The notes under the pieces were generated by a model. The model was given only the letters and a program-made list of their open reading frames with translations, searched no databases and was not told the DNA's origin. From positions 2,830,001 through 2,894,000 of the forward strand of contig NZ_CP024199.1 in the NCBI RefSeq assembly GCF_002844375.1: a stretch of 64,000 bases of DNA. The letters run 5' to 3'. Below, piece by piece: positions 25,200 to 33,817 of the stretch. Positions within the stretch are counted from its first letter, which is position 1. Each line of letters starts with the position of its first letter. The stretch is from Thalassospira marina (GTDB lineage: Bacteria > Pseudomonadota > Alphaproteobacteria > Rhodospirillales > Thalassospiraceae). The position numbers and the translations under genes were made by a program.

Positions 25200-25700
25200 A
25201 TGAGCGAACCCCGCCCGGCAATCGGCATTATCATGGGCAGCCAGTCTGACTGGGAAACCATGAAAAACGCGGCCGATATTCTTGATACGCTGGGGGTCGC
25301 CTATGAAACGAAAATCGTTTCGGCCCATCGCACCCCGGACCGCCTGGTTGAATATGCCAAAACGGCAAAATCCCGTGGTTTGAAAGTAATTATCGCCGGT
25401 GCTGGCGGTGCGGCCCATTTGCCAGGCATGGCCGCAGCCATGACGCCTCTGCCGGTTTTGGGTGTGCCGGTACAAAGCCGCGCACTTAAGGGCCTGGACA
25501 GCCTGCTTTCCATCGTGCAGATGCCAGGTGGCGTGCCGGTTGGTACCCTGGCAATTGGCGCGGCCGGGGCAAAAAATGCCGGTCTGATGGCCGCTGGCAT
25601 CATGGCCCTGATGGATGATGCCCTTGCCGGGCGCCTGGATGCCTGGCGCCAAAGCCAGACCGATGCTGTCGCCGAAGAACCGGTTGACCCGGCAAGCTGA
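25200..25700 (+). CDS. purE: N5-carboxyaminoimidazole ribonucleotide mutase (PurE, class I)
   Basis: A 166-residue PurE that rearranges N5-CAIR to CAIR in de novo purine synthesis. Motifs: IIMGSQSDWETM at the substrate loop, SAHRTPDR with the catalytic histidine, and GAGGAAHLPGM. Class I rather than class II is supported by length and by the adjacent purK. The start is ATG 25200, since the upstream in-frame portion overlaps the -10 region. The C-terminal tail (AEEPVDPAS) is dispensable-looking. The operon with purK is interrupted by a terminator-like hairpin. Confidence 0.95.
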   Translation: MSEPRPAIGIIMGSQSDWETMKNAADILDTLGVAYETKIVSAHRTPDRLVEYAKTAKSRGLKVIIAGAGGAAHLPGMAAAMTPLPVLGVPVQSRALKGLDSLLSIVQMPGGVPVGTLAIGAAGAKNAGLMAAGIMALMDDALAGRLDAWRQSQTDAVAEEPVDPAS

Positions 25701-25708
25701 CCCACCCC

Positions 25709-25737
25709 ATGGCGCATCCCCAAGATGCGCCATTTTT
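25709..25737 (+). terminator. Terminator or attenuator between purE and purK
   Basis: ATGGCGCATC / GATGCGCCAT, a perfect 10-bp stem with a CCCAA loop, then TTTT. This is a strong signal inside what is usually a purE-purK operon. Confidence 0.85.
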
Positions 25738-25754
25738 GCATATGTCTAATTGAT

Positions 25755-25776
25755 GCGGGCGCTATATAGTGCCCGC
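25755..25776. promoter_or_regulatory. Palindrome around a possible purK -10 element
   Basis: GCGGGC-G-CTATATAG-T-GCCCGC is a 22-bp inverted repeat with one internal mismatch pair and a TATATA core, 85 bp before the purK start. It may be an operator overlapping a promoter. Confidence 0.4.
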
Positions 25777-25860
25777 CGGTTTGCAAAGCACCAAAACAGG
25801 TTCTTTGCAAAACCGGTACCGATCCCCTGTTCTGACTGGCCATTCCAATCCGAGGATTTC

Positions 25861-26961
25861 ATGACCAACGACTTTGACAAACGCATCATTGCACCTGGCA
25901 GCACCATTGGCATTATGGGCAACGGGCAATTGGGCCGCATGGCCGCCCTGTGTGCGGCAGAACTGGGCTATCGCGTCCATGTCTTTGGCCCCGGAAAAGA
26001 CAGCCCGACCGAACAGGTCTGCGACAAGGCCACCGTGGCCGATTATACCGATTTTACCGCCCTTAAGGAATTCGCCAACAGCGTTGATGTTGTGACATTT
26101 GAATTTGAAAATGTCCCCTATGACGCGGTCAAGCTGCTGTCGGGTATTGTTCCGGTTCGTCCGGGCTGGCAGTGCCTGCATATTTCGCAAAACCGCCTGC
26201 GCGAAAAAACCTTCTGCAATGAACACGGCATTGGCACCGCACCGTTTGCCGCTGTGCGTTCGCTGGCCGACCTTGAAGAAGCCGTTGCAAAGCTGGGGCG
26301 CCCGTCGGTGCTGAAAACCACCGAAATGGGGTATGACGGCAAAGGCCAGGTCAAAATTACCGATGAAACCAACCTGGCTGCGGCCTGGGTGGATATGAAT
26401 GGCAGTGAAGCCATCCTTGAAGGCTTTGTTGATTTTGAACGCGAACTTTCCGTCATTGTTGCGCGTGGCATTGATGGCAAAATGGCCTGTTTCTGCCCGG
26501 TGGAAAACCGCCATGCCAACCATATCCTCGATGTGACCATAGCACCCGCGCAAATCCGCCCGGCCCTGCGTAGTGAAGCCGAAAAGATCGCCAAGATCCT
26601 GGCCGAGAAAATGGAATTTATCGGCCTTCTGGCGGTTGAAATGTTTGTCACCCGCGATGGCAAGCTTCTGGTCAATGAGGTGGCCCCGCGCCCGCACAAT
26701 TCCGGCCACTGGACGATTGATGCCTGTGTCACCAGCCAGTTTGAACAGTTCATTCGTGCGGTTTGCGGCCTGCCATTGGGCGACCCGGCAAATCATTCGG
26801 ATGCGGAAATGAAAAACCTTCTGGGTGACGATATTGATGCCTGGCAGGCAATTTTGTCCGACCCGGATGCCAAACTGCACCTTTATGGCAAAGCCGAAGC
26901 CAAACCGGGCCGTAAAATGGGCCATGTTACCTGGCTGCGCCCGGCAAAAACCGGCAAATAA
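25861..26961 (+). CDS. purK: 5-(carboxyamino)imidazole ribonucleotide synthase (PurK)
   Basis: A 366-residue ATP-grasp enzyme that makes N5-CAIR from AIR, bicarbonate and ATP, upstream of the PurE step. Seen: GIMGNGQLGRM at the N-terminal Rossmann-like fold, VTFEFENVP, the ATP-grasp core KTTEMGYDGKGQ, and NEVAPRPHNSGHWTIDAC. CGAGGA precedes ATG 25861 by a few bases; the long upstream open stretch is discarded because it covers the palindrome and terminator. It lies 160 bp after purE, with signals suggesting partly separate expression. Confidence 0.95.
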   Translation: MTNDFDKRIIAPGSTIGIMGNGQLGRMAALCAAELGYRVHVFGPGKDSPTEQVCDKATVADYTDFTALKEFANSVDVVTFEFENVPYDAVKLLSGIVPVRPGWQCLHISQNRLREKTFCNEHGIGTAPFAAVRSLADLEEAVAKLGRPSVLKTTEMGYDGKGQVKITDETNLAAAWVDMNGSEAILEGFVDFERELSVIVARGIDGKMACFCPVENRHANHILDVTIAPAQIRPALRSEAEKIAKILAEKMEFIGLLAVEMFVTRDGKLLVNEVAPRPHNSGHWTIDACVTSQFEQFIRAVCGLPLGDPANHSDAEMKNLLGDDIDAWQAILSDPDAKLHLYGKAEAKPGRKMGHVTWLRPAKTGK

Positions 26962-27020
26962 AGGCGCTATCGCGCAAAACGGGTGCGTACATTATCGTCT
27001 TCCGCACCGCCCCGAATATC

Positions 27021-27060
27021 AAACACCCCGCAGCCTGTTGCTGGCGGGGTGTTTTGTTTT
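27021..27060 (+). terminator. Intrinsic terminator of purK
   Basis: AAACACCCCGC / GCGGGGTGTTT, a perfect 11-bp stem with a 12-nt loop, then a T-rich tail (TGTTTT). Confidence 0.9.
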
Positions 27061-27252
27061 CAATTGCTTATGGCTCAACGCCGTCAAATCTCCGTACAAG
27101 CCCGAAACCTGCAACAGCCCATCAGCGCCTTAATGCCCACTGCCACAGAATGAACAAACCCGTTTTTCACAAACGGGGCGGCATAATCTGCCTGCCAAAA
27201 CTGGCATTGCTTTTGCTGATATCCGGGCAGGTTCTTTTTGAGGCGACGGACG

Positions 27253-27897
27253 ATGCAAAAACTAACGGCTCTTCTGGCAATTCTTGTGGCAATCATTCTG
27301 GCTCCGGCTGGCCGGGTTTCCATGGCACAGGCCAGTTCCATCACCCCGGGCACGGCGGGCTTTCCGACGGTTAATCGCGGCGACCAGCTTCAGTTTGGCG
27401 CAATGGCGGTTGATCTGTTTGGCATTCGCGCACCGCAACCCGGCACCGTTTGCCGGGCAGAAGGCATCCCCTTTCAGTGCGGCGATGCCGCATCGCAGGC
27501 GGTGCGTCGCATTGTCCAGGATTACGCCGTTTCCTGCGAAAAGGTATCGGACAGCCAGCTTTTCCCGATGCTGACCGAATGCCATATCGGCCAAAGCGAC
27601 CTTAACCGCCTGATCCTGCGGGCTGGCTGGGCAATGGTTGATATGAATGTGTGCGACAATTACCCGCGCTGCAAAACCTATATCGCCGATCAGAACTTTG
27701 CCCGTGACAACCGCAAAGGAATGTGGCTGGGCACGCCGCCGGCAAGCCTTGTTGCCGCCACCCGCAAATCCGAAACCGATACAGCCCCCGGCGCCAAAGC
27801 CGCCATCCGCAACGCAATTTTCAATATCGACCTTGCCGCCGAAATGAAGGCGCGTAACGCCCCGGACCGCACCCTGATCAGCTTTTTAATGCCCTGA
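27253..27897 (+). CDS. Exported SNase (thermonuclease)-fold protein
   Basis: A 214-residue protein with a signal peptide (about 1-27, ending SMAQA) and one nuclease-like OB domain: LFGIRAPQPGTVC, GDAASQAVRRIV, then CHIGQSDLNRLILRAGWAMVD and FARDNRKGMWLG. This is the SNase layout of small secreted proteins in alphaproteobacteria. The usual catalytic triad (Arg, Glu, Arg) is not complete, so nuclease activity is doubtful. Four or more cysteines may form disulfides in the periplasm. ATG 27253 is preferred to the in-frame TTG at 27238, because GAGG then lies 9 nt upstream. It has its own terminator. Confidence 0.75.
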   Translation: MQKLTALLAILVAIILAPAGRVSMAQASSITPGTAGFPTVNRGDQLQFGAMAVDLFGIRAPQPGTVCRAEGIPFQCGDAASQAVRRIVQDYAVSCEKVSDSQLFPMLTECHIGQSDLNRLILRAGWAMVDMNVCDNYPRCKTYIADQNFARDNRKGMWLGTPPASLVAATRKSETDTAPGAKAAIRNAIFNIDLAAEMKARNAPDRTLISFLMP

Positions 27898-27920
27898 TCT
27901 GTAAATCTTGCCTCGTCTCC

Positions 27921-27962
27921 CATACAAAAACCCCGCTGGCACAACAGCGGGGTTTTTGTATG
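27921..27962. terminator. Bidirectional terminator
   Basis: An 18-bp perfect stem with a 6-nt loop and T5/A5 runs on either side. It is positioned between the convergent SNase-like and COQ9 genes. Confidence 0.93.
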
Positions 27963-28004
27963 CGCGGGGGTTACCCGACCCTTTTTTGTTAACTGCCAGT
28001 CAAA

Positions 28005-28706
28005 CTAGCGCGCACCACCAAACTGGCGGGCAATGCGGCCCGGTGTCGGAATGCAGGATGCGATTTTTTTACCAACGCGAAACCCCGTACCCGCAACTTT
28101 GCCAGCTTTGCCCAGGCTTGATTTCACCTTCGGGATCATCATGACATTGCCAATGCGGCGATCCATGAATTCCCAGGTTGCCTGATGGCCATCCGACGTA
28201 TCGTCCAGCCAGTACATCAGGGTCGAACCATAAACCCCGGCCAGAAGCCCGCGTTTTGTGTACCAGTTATGATCGGTCGATGTATCGCCCGCCGCCTGCC
28301 ACATCAGATCAACGGTTTTTGCCGTCATGCGCAGGCTTTTGGGCAGGTTTTGCGGCAATGACAAATGCGCAACGGCGGCACGCACGGCATCCTTGTGTGC
28401 CTCGGCCAGGTCCAGCCGCACACGAATGGCTGCGCCAATGCGCTCGCGAATTTTCATCGATTTGATGTCCATGGCCGCAAGGCAATCCATCATGTCGCGA
28501 TCGGTCAGGGCAACATAATGTTCAATCACCTGGCCGCTCCCGCCGGGAAACAGGCGGTCCACTTCCATTTCCGGCCAGCCCAGATCATCGGCTGCGGTAC
28601 GAAGGGTGGTTTTGCTCCAGCCATCAAACGCAACATGTTCAAGGGCGGCGCGCACCAGTTCATCACGCTGTTTGGCGATGCGGGCAAAACTTTCCTCTAC
28701 GGACAT
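28005..28706 (-). CDS. COQ9 family protein (ubiquinone biosynthesis)
   Basis: A 233-residue protein. The N-terminal half has a TetR-like helical fold (ELVRAALEHVAFDGWSKTTL, AADDLGWPEMEVDRLFPGG) and the COQ9 domain follows (DHNWYTKRGLLAGVYGSTLMYWLDD). COQ9 proteins bind lipid and present quinone intermediates to COQ7-type hydroxylases at the membrane. AGGAGA lies 7 nt before ATG 28706. The def stop codon is one base away, so the gene is co-transcribed with peptide deformylase. In Rhodospirillales such a protein supports ubiquinone synthesis; its exact step is not shown here. Confidence 0.88.
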   Translation of the reverse strand: MSVEESFARIAKQRDELVRAALEHVAFDGWSKTTLRTAADDLGWPEMEVDRLFPGGSGQVIEHYVALTDRDMMDCLAAMDIKSMKIRERIGAAIRVRLDLAEAHKDAVRAAVAHLSLPQNLPKSLRMTAKTVDLMWQAAGDTSTDHNWYTKRGLLAGVYGSTLMYWLDDTSDGHQATWEFMDRRIGNVMMIPKVKSSLGKAGKVAGTGFRVGKKIASCIPTPGRIARQFGGAR

Positions 28707-28707
28707 G

Positions 28708-29274
28708 TCAATTCTCCTGTTGCGTATCGGTGCGGCCCGAAACATCCGGCGGGTCGCGGCGTAATTCATCGGTAAACCCCATCAGGGTCATATCATCCAT
28801 ACGTTCAGGATACATCACTCCGATCAAATGGTCATATTCATGCTGCACAACGCGGGCATGAAAACCACTGGCAATCTTTTCCACCGGTTCGCCATTTTCA
28901 TCGATCCCGCGATAACGGATTTTATCCCAGCGCGGCACATAGCCCTGAAAATCGGGAATCGACAGGCAGCCTTCCCAGCCACCAACCTTTTTTGCATCCT
29001 CCAGCGGCTCGATCTCGGGATTGATCAGAACCGTCAGGGGTACTTCGCCATCATCTTCACCCTTGCCTGCCCGGCTGGGCGGCACAAAAAATATCATCAC
29101 TGCCAGCGACCGAAACACCTGCGGGGCAGCAAGACCCACGCCGCCAGCATCGCTCAGGGTTTCAATCATATCGGCAACAAGACGAATGATTTCAGGGTCT
29201 TCGGGGCTTTCCACGCGTGCTGCAACCTTGCGCAGAACCGGGTGTCCCATACGGGCAATTTTCAATATCGACAT
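28708..29274 (-). CDS. def: Peptide deformylase
   Basis: A 188-residue deformylase that removes the N-formyl group from nascent proteins in the cytoplasm. All three motifs are present: GVGLAAPQ, EGCLSIP (with the metal Cys) and QHEYDH (HExxH). It is slightly longer than E. coli Def, owing to an insert (SRAGKGEDDGEVP) after motif 1 and a basic tail. The gene is followed at one-base distance by the COQ9 gene. It is divergent from rpsU, and the 224-bp space holds promoters for both, with overlapping TATATA-like elements. No fmt gene is adjacent, unlike in many bacteria. Confidence 0.95.
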   Translation of the reverse strand: MSILKIARMGHPVLRKVAARVESPEDPEIIRLVADMIETLSDAGGVGLAAPQVFRSLAVMIFFVPPSRAGKGEDDGEVPLTVLINPEIEPLEDAKKVGGWEGCLSIPDFQGYVPRWDKIRYRGIDENGEPVEKIASGFHARVVQHEYDHLIGVMYPERMDDMTLMGFTDELRRDPPDVSGRTDTQQEN

Positions 29275-29498
29275 GGCTCACTATCCGATCAAACCCTTAC
29301 AGGTGCCAATAACGCCCCTATATATAAAAGGCATCAGGGCTGCGGGCAAACGTTGTGCGCGATCATTTGCGCTGCCCTCTTTCCTTTTTCTTAACTTTGC
29401 ACTATATAGCAGCCACGGTCATTGGTGGCCGCATTAGCATCCGGTTGGCAAAAATGCCTTCCGGCTTATTGTGTATTATTGAAAGGAGCGTGGTTTCC

Positions 29499-29702
29499 GT
29501 GCAGGTAATCGTTCGCGACAACAATGTCGATCAGGCTCTGAAGGCGCTTAAGAAAAAGATGCAGCGCGAGGGCATTTTCCGCGAGATGAAGCTTCGTCGT
29601 CACTTTGAAAAGCCGTCGGAGAAGAAAGCTCGCGAAGGGGCGGAAGCAATCCGCCGTGCTCGCAAGCTGGAGCGTAAGCGCATCGAGCGCGAAGGCTTCT
29701 AA
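29499..29702 (+). CDS. rpsU: 30S ribosomal protein S21
   Basis: A 67-residue S21: QVIVRDNNVDQALKALKKKM, then a strongly basic helix (EMKLRRHFEKPSEKKAREG and RARKLERKRIEREGF). It associates with the small subunit and helps initiate translation. The start is the GTG at 29499, with AAGGAG 10 nt upstream, matching the usual N-terminus of the family; the open stretch upstream to 29355 is not coding. Single gene, divergent from def. Confidence 0.95.
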   Translation: MQVIVRDNNVDQALKALKKKMQREGIFREMKLRRHFEKPSEKKAREGAEAIRRARKLERKRIEREGF

Positions 29703-29791
29703 GTCTTTTTCACTTTCGGGGTTCCTCGAACGTGACTGTACGGTCGGTTTTGTTTGATCAGTTTTGATTTTTCAAATCCGGACCCGTGCCG

Positions 29792-29825
29792 AAACCCGCC
29801 TTGGCGCAAGCCTGGCGGGTTTTGT
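29792..29825 (+). terminator. Possible terminator downstream of rpsU
   Basis: AAACCCGCC / GGCGGGTTT, 9-bp arms with a 13-nt loop; the tail (TTTGTGTGT) is weakly T-rich. Confidence 0.45.
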
Positions 29826-29993
29826 GTGTCTGGGCTGATGCACGGTTCCTCGTCGACCACAACTATCTGGCACGAAGCCCTTTGCCAAAATTCGATCCCC
29901 GCCCGCACGCCCCTTTGTTTTGTCAGCAATAATCCCTATCTCCCTGATACCCTCGCTATATTCCATCCCATTCTGGTAACGGGAGCATCCGGC

Positions 29994-30800
29994 GTGCCCA
30001 ATCATTTCCCCGCCCTGCCCTGGCTACGGCTTTGCAAAGCCCACAACGCCCTTCGCCTTCTGGCCTTTGCCCTGTTGCTGGCAATGCCGCCGTTGGGCAA
30101 CACGGCATTTGCGCAAACGGCGTCACCGGGTAATGGCACGCCGTCCGGTGCGATCACACAGCAGGGCCAATCCATTCCGGCGGCACCAGCCCCCCAGCCA
30201 GGCACTGATGGCGTTGGTGGCAATAACGATAGCGCGCCACCGCCCACGCCAGTCGCCCATTGCGATACCGACCATATTTCACTGTGCGAGGATACAAACG
30301 AACTGATCTGGTCCAAAGGTTTTGCCGATCAGGTCGGCGCGTTTATTGGCGAAGGCACGGCAAGCTGGCTTTATGCGAATGGCAGCCGCATCGACCAGAT
30401 GATCGAGGTTCTTGGTGGCCCACCGCAGGTCCGCCAGAAAGTCGGCGATGATTTATGGCTGTATGGCGCCTGCCGTGCCCATAGCTGCCCGGAAAAGGGT
30501 GCGGTAATTGTATCATCAAAGGGCGATATTACCGCAGCCGCGATCCTGCATTTCACCTGCACCACAACCTGCCAGGATGACTACACACTGACCATCATTG
30601 GCGCGAATGACGACAAAACCCTGTCTGACGCCATCCAAAACTGGGCGCAAACCACGATTAACGGTGACGCGCGCACCTATAAAAAGGCCAATCCGCCGAA
30701 AACCGCCAAAATCGAACATCTTGGCCCAGCTGGCGCGGGGCAAGCCCAGCCCGATGCCCCAGCATCAAACGCAGCCCCAGCTACGACAAACAAGGGCTAA
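29994..30800 (+). CDS. Exported protein with Ivy (C-type lysozyme inhibitor)-like domain
   Basis: A 268-residue protein with a signal peptide (hydrophobic run about 20-36, cleavage near AFAQ at 38-41). A Pro/Ala/Gly/Gln-rich linker (about 42-88) precedes a folded domain (about 90-235) and another Pro/Ala tail. The core LWLYGACRAHSCPEKGAVIV resembles the CKPHDC loop of E. coli Ivy. There that loop plugs the lysozyme active site; here it reads CRAHSC at 160-165. If the resemblance holds it would inhibit C-type lysozyme in the periplasm. The proline in the loop is missing, so activity is open. GTG 29994 with GGGAG upstream gives a complete signal peptide and is the preferred start. Confidence 0.62.
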   Translation: MPNHFPALPWLRLCKAHNALRLLAFALLLAMPPLGNTAFAQTASPGNGTPSGAITQQGQSIPAAPAPQPGTDGVGGNNDSAPPPTPVAHCDTDHISLCEDTNELIWSKGFADQVGAFIGEGTASWLYANGSRIDQMIEVLGGPPQVRQKVGDDLWLYGACRAHSCPEKGAVIVSSKGDITAAAILHFTCTTTCQDDYTLTIIGANDDKTLSDAIQNWAQTTINGDARTYKKANPPKTAKIEHLGPAGAGQAQPDAPASNAAPATTNKG

Positions 30801-30861
30801 CCCCGCTTCCCCGTCAAATCAAGGAACCGTAGCGAACCACAAACAACGGAAACCGCCCGGT

Positions 30862-31467
30862 CTATTGCGCTTTTTCGCTGCCAAACAGCCAGTTAAACAT
30901 GCCGTTAATCACCCCAGCCTTGCTGTTTTTGCCTGCGGCTGAATTGGGGTTTGATCGCACCAGCAATCCGAACTGGGACCGGTAAACGGTGTAAACATCA
31001 TCTGTTGAAATATCGGTATAGGTGGAACTGCCATATTCGGCATCGACCAGAAAATTCCACGGCACCAGCCAGGTACTGACCGACCCACTATATTTCGAGG
31101 CCAGATCATAGGCCCGGTGTGGTCCGCTATTATCCTGTTCAATTTGGGAAAAGCGCCCTTCTAGCCGATCAAGCCGATACCGGGCATCCATGCCCAATAT
31201 GTTGGCCCAGGGTTTCAGCTTTACAAACTGCGCATCCACCCGGAACTGATCGCCATAAATTACATATTTGCGCGGAATATCCTCGCCCGGCAGCCGCAGA
31301 TAGGCGTTAAATTCCTCGTTCCCGGTCTGCTCAAAGGTAACTTCTGCCACCGGCGCTTCATCGGTCAATCGCGTATAGGTCAGAACAATCCCGAATATCG
31401 ACAGGGCAAGTGCCACTGAAAGCAGCACAATGGCAAACAGGGATATTCTGACAACACGAATTCTCAC
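30862..31467 (-). CDS. Membrane-anchored protein of unknown function
   Basis: A 201-residue protein. One N-terminal transmembrane segment (about 8-30) precedes an extracytoplasmic domain: ARYRLDRLEGRFSQIEQ, a central STWLVPWNFLVDAEYGSS, then VYTVYRSQFGLLVR. I do not recognise a defined family. The start is GTG 31467 with AAGGTG upstream. It converges on the Ivy-like gene. Nothing in the sequence suggests a catalytic site. Confidence 0.7.
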   Translation of the reverse strand: MRIRVVRISLFAIVLLSVALALSIFGIVLTYTRLTDEAPVAEVTFEQTGNEEFNAYLRLPGEDIPRKYVIYGDQFRVDAQFVKLKPWANILGMDARYRLDRLEGRFSQIEQDNSGPHRAYDLASKYSGSVSTWLVPWNFLVDAEYGSSTYTDISTDDVYTVYRSQFGLLVRSNPNSAAGKNSKAGVINGMFNWLFGSEKAQ

Positions 31468-31698
31468 GCGATATTCACCTTATCCGCCATAAAACCTGCC
31501 GAAGTGTCCCTTAGTCCAATGACGCAGACAAGTCCGAAAGACAGCATCAAAGCTTGATCCCCCATAATCGGGCACCGCAACATTATCCAAGCCAGAAACA
31601 CCCGTTTCCATTTACAGATTAGATAACTTACAAATTATGACATATTAAAGTTGCGTTGATTTCGCACCTTTGGCCGCAAAAATCAGGGGGATAAGACA

Positions 31699-32328
31699 TT
31701 GAGTTTTGAAACATGGCTGGCCTTTACCACCGCATGCATCGTGCTAACCCTGATCCCCGGCCCCAGCGTTTTGCTGGTCATCGGGCAATCAATCACCCGC
31801 GGTAAAAAAGCTGCCATGATGTGCATTTTTGGCGATGTGATTGGCAATATCGTGCTTATGGGTCTGTCCTTTGCCGGTGTTGGTGCCATCCTTGCCGCCT
31901 CGGCCGTTCTTTTTCAAATCGTGAAATGGCTGGGTGTTCTCTACCTAGCCTGGCTCGGATACCGGCAAATTATCGAAGCCCGACAAGCTCCGACAGAAAC
32001 AACGAATGCTCCCACATCGGAACATATCGGCTCGAACTGGCGCAGTTTCTGGGCAGGCACCATCACCGCCATTTTGAACCCCAAGGCCATCATCTTTTAC
32101 ATGGCATTTCTGGCGCAGTTCATTAACCCCCAAGCAGATCTGGCGTCACAGCTAACCATTCTGACCCTGACATCAAGCATGGTCGTCGTTGTTCTGTTAA
32201 CCGGCTATGCCCTACTGGCCGCACGCGCCCGCGAAACATTCCAAAGCCCGCGTGCCAGAAAACGCATGGGATACACCGGCGGCACCTTCATGATTGGTGG
32301 CAGCTTTTTAATGGCAACGACTCGCTAG
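31699..32328 (+). CDS. LysE/RhtB family amino acid exporter
   Basis: A 209-residue translocator. The N-terminal family signature TLIPGPSVLLVIGQSITRGKK and six hydrophobic segments are visible, with WAGTITAILNPKAIIFYMAF as the conserved mid region. Members export homoserine, threonine, lysine or other metabolites across the inner membrane; the substrate is not predictable. Translation appears to begin at TTG 31699, after a GGGGGA sequence 8 nt away; no in-frame ATG precedes the first helix. A bidirectional terminator follows. Confidence 0.85.
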   Translation: MSFETWLAFTTACIVLTLIPGPSVLLVIGQSITRGKKAAMMCIFGDVIGNIVLMGLSFAGVGAILAASAVLFQIVKWLGVLYLAWLGYRQIIEARQAPTETTNAPTSEHIGSNWRSFWAGTITAILNPKAIIFYMAFLAQFINPQADLASQLTILTLTSSMVVVVLLTGYALLAARARETFQSPRARKRMGYTGGTFMIGGSFLMATTR

Positions 32329-32354
32329 CGTTTGCTGCAAGCTAAATAACGCAA

Positions 32355-32381
32355 AAAGGGCAGCCCGATGGACTGCCCTTT
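32355..32381. terminator. Bidirectional terminator between the lysE-type gene and pntB
   Basis: AAAGGGCAG / CTGCCCTTT, a perfect 9-bp stem between convergent genes, with an A5 run before it. Confidence 0.8.
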
Positions 32382-32404
32382 CGTCTTATGGGTCTAAGAT
32401 GCCA

Positions 32405-33802
32405 TCACGCATCAAGCTGATTGACGATTTCCTCACACATCTTTTTGGCGTCGCCAAACAGCATCATGGTGTTGTCCTTGAAGAACAGTTCGTTCTGGAT
32501 GCCAGCATAGCCTGCCGACATACCGCGTTTAACGAACAGCACCGTTTTGGCCTTTTCCACGTCAAGCACCGGCATGCCGAAAATGGGCGATGACGGGTCT
32601 GTTTTGGCAGCCGGGTTGGTAATGTCGTTTGCACCAATGACGAAGGCGACATCGGCGGTGCCGAAATCACGGTTGATTTCGTCCATTTCCACCACGTCTT
32701 CGTATGGCACGCCGGCTTCGGCCAGCAGAACGTTCATATGGCCCGGCATGCGGCCTGCCACCGGATGGATGGCATAACGCACATTCACACCTTCGGCCTT
32801 TAAAAGGTCGGCCATTTCGCGCAATGCATGCTGGGCCTGGGCCACCGCCATGCCATAACCCGGCACGATAATGACGCTTGATGCGTTTTTCATGATGAAG
32901 GATGCATCATCCGACGAGCCGGACTTTACAGCCCGGTCGGCATCACCACCTGCAGCGGACGCTCCGCCACCTTCGGCACCAAAACCACCAAGGATGACGT
33001 TGAAGATCGACCGGTTCATGCCCTTGCACATGATATAGGACAGGATCGCGCCAGATGCGCCCACCAGCGCGCCGGTAATGATCAGCGCGTTGTTTTGCAG
33101 GGTAAAGCCAATGCCACATGCCGCCCAACCCGAATAGGAATTGAGCATGGAGACAACCACCGGCATATCCGCCCCGCCAATCGGAATGATCAGCGTGATC
33201 CCCAGCACCAGTGCCAGCGCAACAGCCAGCCAGAAAGCAAAATGGCTTTCGGTCGAAACAAAAATGATGCCGACCACGATAATGGCAATACCGATACCCA
33301 GATTAAGCAGGTGCTGACCCGAAAACTGAACCGGGGTTCCCGAAACAATGCCCTGCAATTTGCCAAAGGCAATCAGAGAACCGGTAAAGGTAATGGCACC
33401 GATGGCAACGCCAAGGCCCATTTCAATCAGGCTGGCAGGGTGAATATTACCCACCGTGCCGATGCCATAGGCACCTGGTGAATAAAGTGCCGCCCCGGCA
33501 ACAAATACAGCCGCCAGTCCAACCAGCGAGTGAAAAGCCGCCACAAGCTGGGGCAGCGCCGTCATCTTGATTTTAAGGGCGATGATGGTGCCAATCGCGC
33601 CGCCAATCAGGATACCGGCAATAATGGTGGTGTAAGACAGCACCTCGGGCGAGGCGAGTGTGGTGAAAATGGCAATCGCCATACCGACCATACCCAGCAT
33701 ATTGCCGGTACGTGCCGAATCAGGCGAAGAAAGACCGCGCAGGGACAGAATGAAGCAGACCGAGGCGACCAGATACAGAAAAGCCGAGAGGTTTTCCGAC
33801 AT
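32405..33802 (-). CDS. pntB: NAD(P) transhydrogenase subunit beta
   Basis: A 465-residue PntB. About nine hydrophobic segments form the membrane half. The NADP-binding domain III sits at the C-terminus (VIIVPGYGMAVAQAQHAL; GANDITNPAAKTDPSSP; VKRGMSAGYAGIQNELF). The transhydrogenase couples proton flow into the cell to hydride transfer from NADH to NADP, making NADPH. It is the last gene of pntAa-pntAb-pntB and follows pntAb by 15 bp. Length and motifs are complete. Confidence 0.96.
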   Translation of the reverse strand: MSENLSAFLYLVASVCFILSLRGLSSPDSARTGNMLGMVGMAIAIFTTLASPEVLSYTTIIAGILIGGAIGTIIALKIKMTALPQLVAAFHSLVGLAAVFVAGAALYSPGAYGIGTVGNIHPASLIEMGLGVAIGAITFTGSLIAFGKLQGIVSGTPVQFSGQHLLNLGIGIAIIVVGIIFVSTESHFAFWLAVALALVLGITLIIPIGGADMPVVVSMLNSYSGWAACGIGFTLQNNALIITGALVGASGAILSYIMCKGMNRSIFNVILGGFGAEGGGASAAGGDADRAVKSGSSDDASFIMKNASSVIIVPGYGMAVAQAQHALREMADLLKAEGVNVRYAIHPVAGRMPGHMNVLLAEAGVPYEDVVEMDEINRDFGTADVAFVIGANDITNPAAKTDPSSPIFGMPVLDVEKAKTVLFVKRGMSAGYAGIQNELFFKDNTMMLFGDAKKMCEEIVNQLDA

Positions 33803-33817
33803 ATTGTTTCCCCTTCC

